Positions 1 to 11,699 are shown, counted from the first letter of the stretch. The stretch: 60,000 nucleotides of DNA from Owenia fusiformis (GCA_903813345.2 CAIIXF020000003.1:25003248-25063247); one strand, 5' to 3'. Translations and numbers: made by a program. Notes: generated from the sequence alone by a model not told the origin.

Positions 1-393
1 ATATCAAATGAACAAAGACTTAATGACTTCCAAGAAGCAATCCAACAAAAAAGTTCATTAAGAGAATATACCACCTTTAAAATGCACCCATTTAAGGAAA
101 ACTATTTGAAAAATGAAACAGATTTTTTCCCATCTCGACTGAAATTTATGGCAAGAGCTGGATGTTTTAATTTAGGAGCCGATAGGAAGCGCTGGAAAAT
201 AAGTGATGGCCTTTGCTCAAACTGTAATTTGAAAGTCCCAGATACAAGCACACATCGCTTTCTCTTTTGCCCATACTTTACTAATGAAAGAAATTCTTTT
301 ATTAAACAACTTTCAAAGACATGTGATGCTCTTTTAGTGTCTGAGTTCCTACAATTACCCCCTGACCTTAAAATACAATATGCTTGGGGATGA
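1..393 (+). pseudogene. LINE ORF2 C-terminal fragment, frameshifted
   Basis: Frame 1 is open from the window edge to the stop at 391-393. Residues around 195-285 form a Cys/His knuckle of the type found after the reverse transcriptase domain of LINE ORF2 proteins: CSNC, then an H preceding RFLFCPYF. The reading continues in the next frame from about 385 (GDDVFIMWGNEIGKQF) to a stop at 491-493, so a one-base indel near 385 has broken the original C-terminus. The role in an intact element is target-primed reverse transcription. The copy is certainly inactive: it is 5'-incomplete here and frameshifted. Confidence 0.65.
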
Positions 394-645
394 TGTTTTT
401 ATAATGTGGGGGAATGAAATAGGAAAACAATTTGACAATTGTCTTAAAACGTTTTTAACAGAGGTGTACATACCATATTCTGGAAAACCATGATTACCAT
501 TATTTTAGTAAATTATAGGTTTTTATATGTACATAATTTCTTAATGAATGTCGATGCTCCTTTCATACTATATATGAATGTGAGCCACTGTTTTAAAAGT
601 GTAAGTCGAAATAAATAAATAAATAAAAATAAATAAATATAGCAT
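1..645 (+). mobile_element. 3' end of a non-LTR (LINE) retrotransposon
   Basis: The window opens inside a LINE. An open frame (1-393) is followed by a short 3' untranslated stretch and an AAAT-type tail at about 608-640, the usual simple-repeat 3' end of CR1/L2/RTE-like elements. The 5' end lies outside the window. A foldback element begins at 659, directly downstream. The clade cannot be fixed without the reverse transcriptase core. Confidence 0.7.
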
Positions 646-658
646 TTTTACTTTTTAA

Positions 659-1674
659 CTCACTAGAAATGATGGCCATTTACTGTCAATGGGTAATTCA
701 TCTGTTGTTTTTTGTTGTTAAAATGGAGGACAATTCCAGTTTCCAATTGTGATAATTTAAGGTGGCATATAACCCTGTTTATTTTTTCGTGAAGCCACTC
801 AGTAAAATTACGATTTCTCTGCAACCTAATGTCCAATCAAGATCATTCAAGATCAATGTGTTCCTGACACATTTGGACGTCCGGGAATAACAACGTCTAC
901 CCAAAGTTTGCACGTAAAACTGACGTAATTCATGACTGAAATCGGGAAGACAAAATTTGAGATTCACAAACAAAATTGCTTGTGAAAACTATTTACAAAA
1001 GTGTTCCAGTGACTCTAATCTACTTGGCTAAGGTTTTATTTGAAGATACATTGCCTTATTAAGCAGGTAGAGGGGCATACAGAACACGGATGCAAATGTT
1101 ATGTTGAAAATTTTCTATATTTCAGTTTGAACATGTTATTACATGTCACGTAGGCCAGTATTTTATCTGGGGATTATATGTACTTTACTTGTTTTCATGA
1201 ACGTAAATCATTGCATGAAATCTGCAGTCTTCCGGGTTTTATCTGGGTTTCTATTGTCTTTTTATTGGGGCTTTTCGACTTTGAAGCAAACCTTACCTAA
1301 ATGGATTTGTGTCTCGGGAACATATTTGTAAATAGTTATTATAAACAATTCTGAAAGAATATAACATATTTTTGTTTTCCCGATTTCAGTCATGAATTAC
1401 GCCAATTTTGCGTGTAAACATTGGGTAGACGTTTTCAATATATACCGGATTCCCAAACGTGTCAGGAACACATAGATACTCGATTGATGTTGATTGGACA
1501 TCATGGTGCAGAGAAATCGTAATTTTACTGAGTGGCTTCACGAAAAAATAATAAACAGGGTTATATGCCACCTCAAATTATAAAAATTGGAAACTGGAAT
1601 TGTCCTCCATTTTAACAACAAAAAACAGCAGATAAATGACCCATTGCCAGTAAATGGCCATCATTTCTAGTGAG
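659..1674. mobile_element. foldback DNA element with about 300-bp terminal inverted repeats (unit A copy)
   Basis: The ends are CTCACTAGAAATGATGGCC and its complement GGCCATCATTTCTAGTGAG. The left arm (659 to about 955) and right arm (about 1375-1674) are inverted copies over roughly 300 bp with scattered mismatches. The centre (about 1080-1375) is unique and has no convincing ORF. A shortened copy is at 12874-13354 in unit B. No clear target duplication is visible. It is non-autonomous and its superfamily is unknown. Confidence 0.75.
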
Positions 1675-1871
1675 TTATATAAGTTATGATTATAATGAAA
1701 ATTGATGAGTTCAACAAACTTTGTTATATATATGTTAGGAATTTAAAGTTTATCCTGAAAAATAGTGAGAATTGAAAAAGTAATCTGGAAAAAGAGAGGG
1801 ATGATTTATTTTGTCCCGGCTACTAAGGTCGTTGATGTTTTATCAATAATATAATAGGGAGGAATTAAGAA

Positions 1872-2203
1872 AATCTAAACGTGAACCTGTAGTATTCGAG
1901 TCTTTATAAAACAGTGGGCATAATACAATAAGACTCCATGCATTTCATCTGTATTTCACAATAGTAATAAATCACTTTTGATATCTTCCTTTTGATAGTC
2001 TCAATATCTTTAATGTAAAAACGAGAAGATAAATGCTGCTGACAATTTAATGTTTAAAGGCTGTCCAGAGGTAACACGTGACGGCCTGTGGAAGTATCTA
2101 TTAAAAGCAGTTAGTTATAGTGAGTAATAATTTCAGGATCTGTGGTCGCCTGGGTTCCTGTCGGAATGCAACAACTTTCCAACTCTGCTATAGATGTCCC
2201 TGT
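1872..2203 (+). pseudogene. copper amine oxidase relic 1 (intron 2 + exon 3), plus strand
   Basis: An AG acceptor at 2135-2136 is followed by sequence nearly matching the start of CAO exon 3, which encodes [22 protein letters not shown] in the intact gene. Here a 2-nt insertion shifts the frame and the Cu-ligand His codon has become CAA (Gln). The upstream 1872-2136 resembles CAO intron 2 (shared blocks around GATATCT and CAATATCTTTAATGT), so it is a genomic fragment and not a retrocopy. Orientation is opposite to both CAO genes. Homology stops abruptly at about 2203. Confidence 0.75.
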
Positions 2204-2508
2204 ATCATTTTGTCTGCTAACTGGTTTAGATATTTTAACTTTGTTAATTGCATTATTCAATCAATTATTTTTGATGTGACATTCAATTAGTATAATATTT
2301 CTTTCCTAATGATCCAATTTTATCCCAGTAAAGGAAAACAGACGACTCTGTTTTGTTAATTGCTAATTTTAATTAATGAGGGGGTTTGTTTTATTTTGTT
2401 TGGATATGACCTATACATTTTTTGAATGATAATATCACGGTGGATAGAGAAGACGCAGCCTAGCCATGCATGCCTATCTGAAACGATACTCCCACGCAGT
2501 ATATAGAG

Positions 2509-2650
2509 ATTATCCTATATGAGGTTCAGGATATTGGGATTCTCCCGAGGCTAATATAATATATTTGCCCGAGGGCCGCAGGTCCCGAGGGAAAATATAT
2601 TATATTGGCCAAGGGATAATCCCAATATCCTGAACCGACTATAGGATAAT
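2509..2650. repeat. palindrome with GC-rich loop
   Basis: A near-perfect hairpin of about 60-bp arms. It starts ATTATCCTATA and ends TATAGGATAAT, with an inner match of GGTTCAGGATATTGGGAT to ATCCCAATATCCTGAACC. The loop is CCCGAGGGCCGCAGGTCCCG. It is part of a block (about 2504-3067) that is absent from the equivalent site in unit B near 16000, so it is a unit-A insertion or a unit-B loss. Confidence 0.8.
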
Positions 2651-3067
2651 ATGTTTATCCCATACCAATCTTGGTCATCTGGTTAACATTGTTCAATCGT
2701 GGAAATATTCTAGAATATTCATGTCCAGTTTTGTTTTCTTGGCCGTGGGCGGATTTTCCTGTTCTCTCAAATATTCCCACATTTATTTTCTCAAATTTCT
2801 GATTGATTAAGTGGATGCTCCTTCTCTTTTTTAAACCATCAAATAGATCCCGATTGTCTGTGTTTTCTCCATTGTCGTTTACAGTCATTACGCGAACGTT
2901 ACAAATTATGAACAAATATGCGAGCGGCGATTATGACGTAGCGGGCAGATATCTGCCCGCTCGGAGCGGGACGTAAAGCTATATCTGCCCGCTGATGAAA
3001 ATATAAGTTTTTACAAACCGGCTTTATATATGTACCTGTAACACGTCCAAGTATGGGATAAAAACAT
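2651..3067. mobile_element. MITE-like element with short terminal inverted repeats
   Basis: The left end ATGTTTATCCCATACCAATC pairs with the right end CCAAGTATGGGATAAAAACAT. The interior contains a second GC-rich palindromic patch (GCGGGCAGATATCTGCCCGC at about 2940-2959). It directly abuts the preceding palindrome, and both are missing from unit B. No coding capacity. Confidence 0.6.
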
Positions 3068-3153
3068 ATAATGCTGGCAATGAGGCAATTTAAAATGATG
3101 GTCAGTTTATTTGTTAGCTACAAGCAAGGTTTTATCTGCTACGGTAACAATTA

Positions 3154-3485
3154 CAGGGTGGGCCAAAAAACTACCCCTCTAGCCAATATTCCTGATAAAT
3201 ATTTATTTTTCAACAATCACGCCAACAATGATATATCATATTAAAGATGATTTAATTTGCAACAAAATGATAAATAATAGCACCATTTTTAACAACCCCA
3301 TATAGAAATATAACCAATTATGGGACATGGGGGTCCTTATTGGAAATAAAATCAAATTACGTTTAACATTAATAGTATAAGTATTTTCATCGCAGGTAAA
3401 GTAATTAAAAATTCAAAGGTAAAGAGGCTTTAACACGTTCAATGGGGGAGCTAAGGTTGGCAAACTTATGAAATGAAGCGTAAGA
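3154..3485. mobile_element. remnant arms of DNA elements shared by both units
   Basis: It opens with TACAGGGTGGGCCAAAAAAC, a mariner-type terminus also at 16094. At its far end about 3340-3482 is the inverted match of 35298-35450, the left arm of the composite foldback at 35.3 kb (shared blocks AAATTACGTTT, AGTATAAGTATTTTCATCGC, TTCAAAGGTAAAGAGGC, GCAAACTTATG). Neither element is complete here. Unit B carries the same sequence, interrupted by the 16316-16939 insertion. Confidence 0.55.
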
Positions 3486-3979
3486 TGTAAATGATATGTA
3501 ATTCAAATGGGCAATCACACCCCCCACGAATAAAAATAAAACCATGGGAAAGAAGAAAAAGGAGCTTTAAAATGCTTTTTATTTGAAGCTTCTAGCTCAA
3601 TGTTGAAGGAAGGTGCATCATTTGTTTGTAAAATCCAAAATACATGTATATTTTCTTTTTTTGGCTTGTTTATGCCACAATCGCACAATTAGGAAAACTA
3701 AGTTTTTTTGCAATAATGAATTATTTCTCATTATTATTTGGGAGGATTTAAACATTTTCACCTATTTTTCACTTTGAATCCATTATAACGTCACCATTTT
3801 AACAACATATCGTGAATCTTTTTGGAGGTATTGTACCTTAAATGTGATATCCATATGAGAGACAATATCATTAAAAAACTTGAGCATACAAACTTGTACA
3901 TTCATGACATTTTTGGTAATTGTATTGGGACAATTAAGAAAAAGGGTCTGATTGATAGTTGTAGTGAAACTGAACTTAA

Positions 3980-4273
3980 ATATATAAGCACTAGTGCCAA
4001 AAGGGAAAGGACCAAAAGTTGTAATGGAACTTAACAAGAAAAAGCAAACTCTAAGTGCATACCAGTTAAGAAAAACAAACCCCATATAGCCTAAAACCAT
4101 GATCTAACGTGAAAAGAAACAATGTCTAATACCCCCTTTCCCCCCACCATTCTAGAATCAATATCACAATCCAAGACCAGAAGACCAAGGGACATTTCAT
4201 TCATACTGAAGTCATTATAATACATGTTGAAGAAAAAATTAGAATTGATAGCCAATTGAAAGCCAATACTCAT
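3980..4273 (+). mobile_element. 294-bp insertion inside the MULE relic, dispersed in the window
   Basis: Unit B reads straight from GAACTTAA into GATTGAGCTGG, while unit A has 294 extra bases. The insert encodes SAKRERTKSC near its start and later carries ACCCCATATAGCC and CAATCCAAGACCA. Related stretches occur at 38750-39050, about 48210-48350 and 57694-57870. It may be the 3' part of a related element or a separate small element. Confidence 0.55.
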
Positions 4274-5289
4274 AACCTCAAAAAGATTGAGCTGGAACGC
4301 CTTAGGGAAGAGTGGTGTGAAAGGCATGTAAATGGCTATGAGTTCTTTGACTATTTTATACGCCATAAACTGGAATATATACAAGACAGTATGAGGGCGG
4401 ACATCCGTTCCATGTGTGGCCTTGGATGGCCTCCAGTCAATTATACACAGAATGGAAATGAAAGTCTCAATAGTGCAGTCAAGCGTGACCTTGCTTCCAG
4501 GTAACTAACATTGCTTGAAGCAGTTACACACCTCCAACGTCTTGTAGAGCGTCAGCAGCGCCAAGTTTATTTGGCAGATTTAGGCCTTGATGAATACTTG
4601 AATGACCCTGCATATGAACACTTAACAGGAGAAGCAAACACTTACTTCAGAATGACCACAGAACTGAGCAAGAAAAACCTCCTGAACAAAGTTCTTAAGT
4701 CACCATTAAAATCTTTTGAAATAGCATCACCGAGTCCGATCTCCGCACCTGACACACTCAACCTCTCTGTCAGTGTAACTGTGAGTGGTATTATATCTGT
4801 GCCATTCTCTACCCTAAATCAAACATTTTGTAAGGCTGGGAATCTCAACAATAGGACAGATATCGTCCCATATCCTGGCCAGGAACAAAATAAGTATTTT
4901 GTGGGAGGACACGATTCCAACAAACCCAACACAGTGATCGTAAAGAATAATACAGCAGCTTGTGCCTATACCCATCTTGTTGTGATAAAAACTGTATTAA
5001 TTATGTTACCTTTGGTATATGTTCCCACACAGTTGCAGTAATGGAAAGGTGTAAATCACTTTCCTCTTTCTTAAAGGTATTTAAAAAGAAAGGACACAGG
5101 AAAGCAAATATCCATGCACTTGCGACAGTAGATATGCCAACTTATAGGGGTACTAAACATATGAAAGCAACTAGCCGAAGAAAGGGAGGAACGAATATGA
5201 GTGCGCAGCACCCAGTGGCATACATGGAGAAATTAAGCCACTCCCAACCATCATCATGACAAGCTACCACATCTCAACATCATTCTGGG

Positions 5290-5515
5290 CAATTGCCCCA
5301 CGCACACCGAAATTTACAGCAACATGCACAGAAATATACACAACACAATAAACAACAACATGCACAACACCACCCACAACACCAACAAGATACACAGCAA
5401 CATGGACAACACCACATACAACATGCACAACACCACATACAACATGTACAACACCATACACAACAACATGCACAACAGTACAACCTGCACAACACAATAC
5501 ACAACTTTTTTTTAC
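5290..5515 (+). repeat. Gln/His/Asn-coding minisatellite in the MULE relic
   Basis: Imperfect tandem copies built from CACAACA and ACATGCACAACACCACA modules. In the transposase frame they encode alternating Gln and His. A homologous tract is at 18480-18665 in unit B with different unit numbers, so the array changed length after duplication. All three frames give low-complexity peptides; only the Gln/His one joins the SWIM frame. Confidence 0.7.
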
Positions 5516-5749
5516 AGTATATTAAGCAAAACCTGGCATCTGTTGACATAGCATTATCACACCATTTTCAACATGGGCAACAGCATAGCTTTCCTCAAAT
5601 CCATCCCCCAATACCAGGCATACATTCAAATCATTACGACGTGATAGTCTTATTAAAGGAAATGTTACAACTTGTGTCAGTTGTAAAATGAAACTGAAAA
5701 CTAAAACAATAGATATCAATCACTTTTTAATGTATAGCCATTATGTCCT

Positions 5750-6900
5750 TATCATTGAATATATGCCTTCTGTCATCAATATAACCTGAGCTTGCAAGGG
5801 CTATATTGGAGACAGATCAAAGGTATATATTCAATAGATAGGACATTTGCTGTATTTCATACCTAAATTACATTTAAATATGACAAAAATGGAGCATTTG
5901 CATGACTGATTGATGTTTGTGATGAATAAGTTACAGTCTAATCAGATATTATAATGTCAGTGTTATACATTTAGTTTAAGCGGTTAATTCGTAAATTTTA
6001 GTCAATCTTGAAGTCTTAGATTATAATCCCATAGGTGAAGTCAAAGGTTGGGCGCCTATACACAGGAATTATAGCCAACCAATCATCAGCTCCATTACAT
6101 ACAAATGCATGATGGTAAACTGTAAATCTAGTAAATCTGTAAAAGTAAATTTTGTGAATCTTGTAAAAGCTTGTAAATACTATAATTATATAATCTTGTA
6201 AACAATTATATAAAACATACAATTTTCTGAAGACAGACAATTTTCAATGTTTAAGATTCAGTACCTTGGCCTACCTCATTCATAGCAATTCCTTACAAGG
6301 AATACAATTATTCAGGGTACGAATTATAGAATAGTGCTAGTACTACTACCAGGACTATACTAGTAGTTTATTGTTCAAAGTTGTAGAAAGGTGGATTAAA
6401 AAGCAAAAGCATGTAATAAAGTTGTTAAATTGCCATGTAATTTGTTGTTAATTTATGGTTTTAGCAAGACAAGTTTAAAATGTTGATATCCATTGAAACT
6501 TTCCTTCCATATTAAGACATTGGCATTGTGTTGGTTTGTTTTCTTAAAACATCTTATTTCCATTGACTTGAAACAACAGTGATTATATATATATATGGAA
6601 ATATATTGCCATTGTACACACAAATTACATCTCAACAAAAAAGTTCCAAAATTAGAAATATGTTTCCTTTTATCACTGTTTATACTTGAATAAAGTTTCC
6701 CTGACTGTGACTGATGTATACATGCGACAAACAAGTCAATTAAGAAATGATTTCATATTTGGAATAAAGAATTCATAGAGACAACTCAGTTCCCTATTCT
6801 AAAATGCATTCGTTTGCAATACATCTTTCCACCAAATATGAAGAAAATCTGTCAAATAGTATTTGAGTTCTGTTTCAACCGGACTAACAATAATATCGGT
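5750..6900. other. no gene seen; sequence absent from unit B
   Basis: AT-rich sequence with short AT microsatellites (for example 6582-6595) and no supportable ORF. It belongs to about 3.3 kb (5745-9020) that has no counterpart between the MULE relic and CAO-2 in unit B. Confidence 0.6.
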
Positions 6901-6924
6901 AGCTTTAATTCAGTTTTAGATAGT

Positions 6925-7120
6925 AAACAATACTCGAGGCCACCTTTTAGTTAATACTTGCAGAAAATCTAAAAAGTGGCCCCAATAGAGTGAAAAGGGT
7001 TAAGTCCACTTTTTAGTAATTTCTCCAGATGGTGTATAAAAGATGGCTCGGCCAAGTGACTCCAGTCCACAGAGGCCAGTCCACTTTTTTCTGGGGCCAG
7101 TCCACTTTTTAGAACATGCC
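6925..7120. repeat. short repeat patch with GTCCACTTTTT motifs
   Basis: GTCCACTTTTT recurs three times (about 7005, 7080, 7105), twice preceded by GGCCA. AAAAAGTGGCCCC near 6972 lies in inverted orientation to GGGGCCAGTCCACTTTTT. This looks like a small degenerate palindromic element. Confidence 0.45.
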
Positions 7121-7289
7121 GATTCTTTATTCTTAAGTATAAGTGAAAACGAAATGAACTTCAAGCTGCCCATGTCAACTTATTCCATCAACTTACTGTA
7201 CTAAATGACCCACCAGGCCCATCAAAGCCCAAAGACACTGTATGCAGAGACATCTATTCATGTATATAGCATTTATTTTATAGAACTAT

Positions 7290-7965
7290 AAATTTGATGC
7301 CATGAATGCGGACTTATTGTGGTGTTCATTCCATACAAACACTGCTCTCATGCCATTAACACGTAACAAGTTGAGCCATTATAAAAAGTGATGATGATAT
7401 GAAGTAATATGGAATGTATGAGAATTTGAGATGGATTAAATGTAATGGGACATTGCAAATTGAGATAAGATCAACAAGGCATTACGTTTCGCTTTTAATT
7501 ATAATGTCAAAATATAGTGCCCTACATTGTACATTGGCCAGTCTAATTTCATCCTATTGTTTATCTTGGTTAGTTTTATCTGAGACTAAGGTTTTATACA
7601 GATCGAATTTAGACATCTACTTAGGTATATATTGGTTGATCCAACCTCCGACCGAATTTTTCATTTCGATAGTGCGTCTAAGCCGTCTATACTTCTGTCT
7701 GCGAAACGGCAAATTTACAATTAGTGTTTTGTTCAAATATGCTCGACCATACAAAGCCCTGATGGAGATGAAGACTTTTCCACATTTTGGATTTATTTTC
7801 CATATTCACACCAGAAAATATTATATTCGGTTCCTTCATATTGTTACAATATATAATGGTATCTTCCTTTAGCAATATCTAAATAGCGAGTAACAAAAAT
7901 CATATATATTCTAATGTGATCACGTAAAACAACTTTTAAACTGCAGAATATGCTTCAACGGAACA
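7290..7965. repeat. segment with a diverged paralogue at 27.9-28.8 kb
   Basis: Long collinear similarity to about 27930-28790, including the shared block GAATTTGAGATGGATTAAATG with TAATGGGACAT, later TCACGTAAAACAA and ACGCTTCAAC-like blocks. A 152-codon frame (7414-7872) is not maintained in the paralogue, so I do not call it coding. The nature of the segment (old duplication or dispersed repeat) is unresolved. Confidence 0.6.
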
Positions 7966-8235
7966 TTGGCGCGAAAATATTTTACCCACATATAAGATAT
8001 AAATTGACATTGATTTTTATGAGGGGAGCTAAGACGCTGTCATGGTCTTTTTGACGAGAATATCATCAGAGAATGAATGCCAAATACTATCATATATGAA
8101 AGCATTAAATTTACATCGTTTTAGAAAATGGGCTTCAACATATTGAAAGTCAACGCCCTCATTAATCGAAATTGAACCATTTACAAAACCGAAGCGTCTA
8201 ATCACCTTTAGTGAGACATATGGTATTGACAATCT

Positions 8236-8843
8236 AGAAAGATGGTAAGATTAACTGAATATAAAAAAATGACGCATTGTCACTTTAAAAAGATGGTAAA
8301 ATTAACTGAATGTCAAACAAAATATTGCATTGTCACTTTGAAAAGATGGTAAGATTAACTGAATGTCAAACAGAATTATGCATTGTCACCTTAGAAAGAT
8401 GGTAAAATTAACTGAATATCAAACAAAATGATGATTGTCACTTTAGAAAGATGGTGAGATTAACTGAATCAAACAAAATGATGCATTGTCACTCTATAAA
8501 GATAGTAAGACTAACTGAACATCAAAAAATGATGCATTGTCATTTTAAAAAGATGGTAAGATTCACTGAATATCGAACAAAATGATGCATTGTCACTTTA
8601 AAAAGATTGTAAAATTAACTGAATGTCAAACAAAATTATGCATTGTCACTTTAGAAAGATGGTAAAATTAACTGAATATCAAACAAAATGATGATTGTCA
8701 CTTTAGAAAGATGGTGAGATTAACTGAATCAAACAAAATGATGCATTGTCACTCTATAAAGATAGTAAGACTAACTGAACATCAAAAAATGATGCATTGT
8801 CATTTTAAAAAGATGGTAAGATTCACTGAATATCAAACAAAAT
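8236..8843. repeat. 51-55 bp minisatellite, about 12 copies, with 5-unit higher-order repeat
   Basis: The unit consensus begins AGATGGTAAGATTAACTGAA and ends TGATGCATTGTCACTTTAAAA. Units 3-7 and 8-12 correspond one to one, sharing the same private deletions (a unit ending ATGATTGTCAC, then one with GAATCAAAC, then one with CTGAACATCAAAAAATG). The array therefore grew in part by duplicating a block of about 260 bp. The small plus-strand ORF within it is incidental. Confidence 0.85.
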
Positions 8844-9004
8844 GTTTAATTGAGTTGGTTATTTACGAAGTTATGTCCGGATTATATGACTACTTGTAAC
8901 TTAACTTAAGATTCACAAGATAATATAATTTCCAAAATGTTAAGTTTATTGTGTTAACATGTAGAGTATGTCCAGAAATGAAACAGTATACACATTTTCA
9001 ATTG

Positions 9005-9010
9005 TTTATT
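9005..9010 (-). promoter_or_regulatory. AATAAA polyadenylation signal of CAO-1
   Basis: On the minus strand AATAAA lies about 16 nt after the ancestral CAO-1 stop codon (9028-9026). CAO-2 has lost this stretch to a LINE fragment. Confidence 0.5.
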
Positions 9011-9025
9011 GTTGTTTAATATTAA

Positions 9026-11658
9026 TCATTGCTTAACCCAATATTCTCCAACAAAGTTTGGATCATCATTAGGATGTGAGCAGCTTTCCTTTGCATTATT
9101 TTCATTCTCTTCAACAACAGCTTCACCATTTTCTCCAGGTGTTATAAAAACATTATCATACTATGAGGTAGATGGGTCTTCGTCAAAAAAGTTGAACGGT
9201 TTTAAGTAGAAACTAATTGTATTTCCAGATGTTGTTGTAACAGGGACATCTGTCGCAGAGTTGGGAAGATGTTGCATGCCAACAGTAACCCAGGCGACCA
9301 GATCCTGAAAATTAATACTTATGAAGATCAAAAGGGAGATATCAAGTGATTAACTAATTTTGAAATATCAAAGTAGGTAGATTATAGTATAGTTCCAAAT
9401 AGAAAATACTGAGTATGGGTAAGCATTATATACATATAAGCAACAACAATACCTTGTCTGTTATGTTTTCATCAGCGGAAATATAGGAATCGAAATTCAG
9501 AACGGGATCCACCTGGTCAAAACCATTGTAAGGTGTTGAACTTGTGTCCTCGTCATCCTGTTAGAAATGAATCAGCATTTGAAAACAGCATTTGAATTGA
9601 ATATTAAGTGAAAAGACGAGAGGACACCTTAAGACACGTTTGATTTAAATTTTACTCAAAAATCAAACATAATAGAAACAAAGACTTGTAAAAACACAGT
9701 CATATATGGCAGAAGTAAGTAAATCAATGGACTGCACTTACGTGGCGTCTTGTGACCGCAAGTTGATACTTTACCCATGCTGATGAGCCCATTTTTGACC
9801 ATTTATCTGGAAACAGGAATTTGCTGACGCCTTGGTTGTCTAGGTAATATGCTCTCTTGTATCCTAATTTACTCCTTCGTGCTCCGTTGTTGTAGAAGAG
9901 GTATTATTTTGGTTTACTGTATTGGAACCTCTAGGCAGCTTGTCTTTCAGAGCTTTTTTGCTTTCTCTTCAGAAACTGTTCATATGTCTCCTCTTAAATA
10001 CCATTGACTACATCATGAGTCACTGGTCTGACTTTAATAGCAAGCGTTTCATGACTGTTGTTTTCTCCTAGGATGTCCATGTCAACTTTGAAATTAAACA
10101 GGTGTTGATGGAACATACTTAATACATTTTCATGTAGTTTAAATCCGATCAGGTCTTCTATTGGCACATTATGATGAGTAAATTCACATAAGACATACCC
10201 AGAAGCTGAAACTTTGGTACCTATCACACCGTTCTGGTAGAAAATGAAGCTAATTGTATAATCATAATTATAACTTGAAATGATATTTCTAAGAACAAGT
10301 GCATTGTTTGGCATACCACTATAGAATTCGTACCCTCCACCAAAATCGTTGTCATAATGACGTTTCAGAACTTGGTCATCTCTATATTCAAAGATGCAAA
10401 ATAAGTTCGGGATTACTATATTTTTGCTCAAAACATATGAAAAAATGGAACTGTCGAAGTAGGATGCACCTTTCGGACAATCCACACCAGGTGACAGAGG
10501 TGAAAATGAGTTCCCAATAAGAGACTCGCTATCAAAGAAAACACCCGCTTGACTGCCGTATGGGGTCGTCGTCCCGGTGTATGACAATAATATTTCCTGT
10601 ATGCTCATTTCATAGACAATTCGTTCTTTTTTAAACTGTATATCAAACAGTTGAGGACCTGTGGTTTGTCGGTAAGTAAATTCGAATTCCCAGCCCATAT
10701 ACTTGACACGATGTCCATCGACAGAGTATCTTCTGCCATCTTGCGGGAAACAATCTGGTCCTCTCTTTGCTATCCTGGTTTTACCAGTTCCCCTTCGTCT
10801 CATAGAGGAATACACATCAGTTTCATTGTACGACATGGCAATCTTTGAAACTGACCCATTAATGTAATTTGCCATCAAATCATCTGTAGAATCAAAATGT
10901 TGACCATTGTACCAGACTTTAGCGGCGTTCCATGAATCGGAGTCTGTGCTAGTCATGTTCACAAGAATCTGAAGAGGTAGTGGATACCCATATATGGAAC
11001 CGATCAAAGGTGGAACTACACGTAGGACATTAGCCCATAGTAATCTATTGCCCTGGAAAACTTTCGATCTCAAATCATCATATGTTAAACATTTGTTACC
11101 GCAGTCATCTTCAAAATCAAATCCATTGAAACTTTCATGAAGGAGTTGCTTCATCTTTCTTCCTTCCCGTTGAATCGTTTTTGCAATAGCGAATGAGTCT
11201 ATTGGAAAAGGACGATCTGTGAATTTTAAACCCGTTTTTCTCCATTTTGGGTATTCTATTTTTCTATGGTATGTTGGTTTAGGTAACGGCCCTATAGTAT
11301 ATTCAGTCATTCCAGATGACGTGGCTAATACAACTCTTGACTCTCGAACTGGCCTCCGGCCATCACGATCAATATGATTCAAAACTTTATCCTTTGAAGT
11401 GGGTTTCTTTTCGATTACATATATAATTGTATCTGAGATTTTTGCCCCGTGGCCTAGTTTGACATCCAGTCCCGAGTCATTTTGAAGATATTTCAAAACT
11501 CCATCAATCTCCAATTTTGTCAAATCTTGAAATATTGATGGCTTGTTCTCATCAGAGGGTTTAATATCCACATCACCAGGACACGGACAGGTAACTGCCT
11601 TCCCCTCTCTACTTCCAAGGAGAAGTAAACAAGACACCAAAATGACAAGTTTTATCAT
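9026..11658 (-). pseudogene. copper amine oxidase 1 (CAO-1), four nonsense codons
   Basis: Same structure as CAO-2: exon 1 11658-9742 (639 codons, donor GTAAGT), exon 2 9557-9453 (35 codons), exon 3 9304-9026 (92 codons plus stop), all junctions phase 0. The ATG at 11658 heads a signal peptide (MIKLVILVSCLLLLGSREG); the upstream open frame starts only at TTG. Catalytic Asp, the SYNYDY cofactor motif and HQH copper ligands are present. Against CAO-2 there are four in-frame stops: TAA at 9996-9994 (Gln), TAG at 9933-9931 (Tyr), TAA at 9906-9904 (Tyr) and TAG at 9163-9161 (Ser). There is no frameshift. Translation would end at residue 554, before the third copper histidine, so a functional oxidase is not expected. 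It looks recently inactivated. Confidence 0.88.
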
Positions 11659-11699
11659 ATTCAGCGTTGGTTTCTTATAAGCGTCCAAATGGAAGGTTA

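Larger units (their letters stand above)
3822..5695 (+). pseudogene. MULE-type transposase with SWIM zinc finger, unit A copy, inactivated
   Basis: Recognisable pieces in order: YLKCDIHMRDNI and DIFGNCIGTIKKKGLIDS (3828-3970); LERLREEWCERHVNG through FIRHKLEYIQDSMRAD and GLGWPPVNYTQNGNESLN (4280-4480), the segment ending with the family's NxxES-type motif; a linker (4511-4950); a SWIM-like finger CCDKNCINYVTFGICSH (about 4972-5030) and basic tail; then a Gln/His-rich tract and a C-terminal fragment (5283-5691). It is broken by a 294-bp insertion at about 3980-4273, a stop at 4502-4504, a 20-nt insertion at about 4963, a TGA at 5257-5259 and a frameshift near 5650. Such transposases cut and paste DNA; this copy cannot be expressed intact. 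The start is unclear. Confidence 0.7.

Noticed and set aside
5264-5549. Cys- and Val-rich minus-strand ORFs at 5264-5549 and 18410-18783
   Set aside because: They are reverse readings of the CACAACA minisatellite; metallothionein-like composition is an artefact of the repeat.
7414-7872. 152-codon plus-strand ORF
   Set aside because: No recognisable domain, and the frame is broken in the collinear copy at 28.1 kb.
11658-11688. N-terminal extension of CAO-1 starting at 11688
   Set aside because: The codon there is TTG, not ATG; the conserved ATG heading the signal peptide is at 11658.
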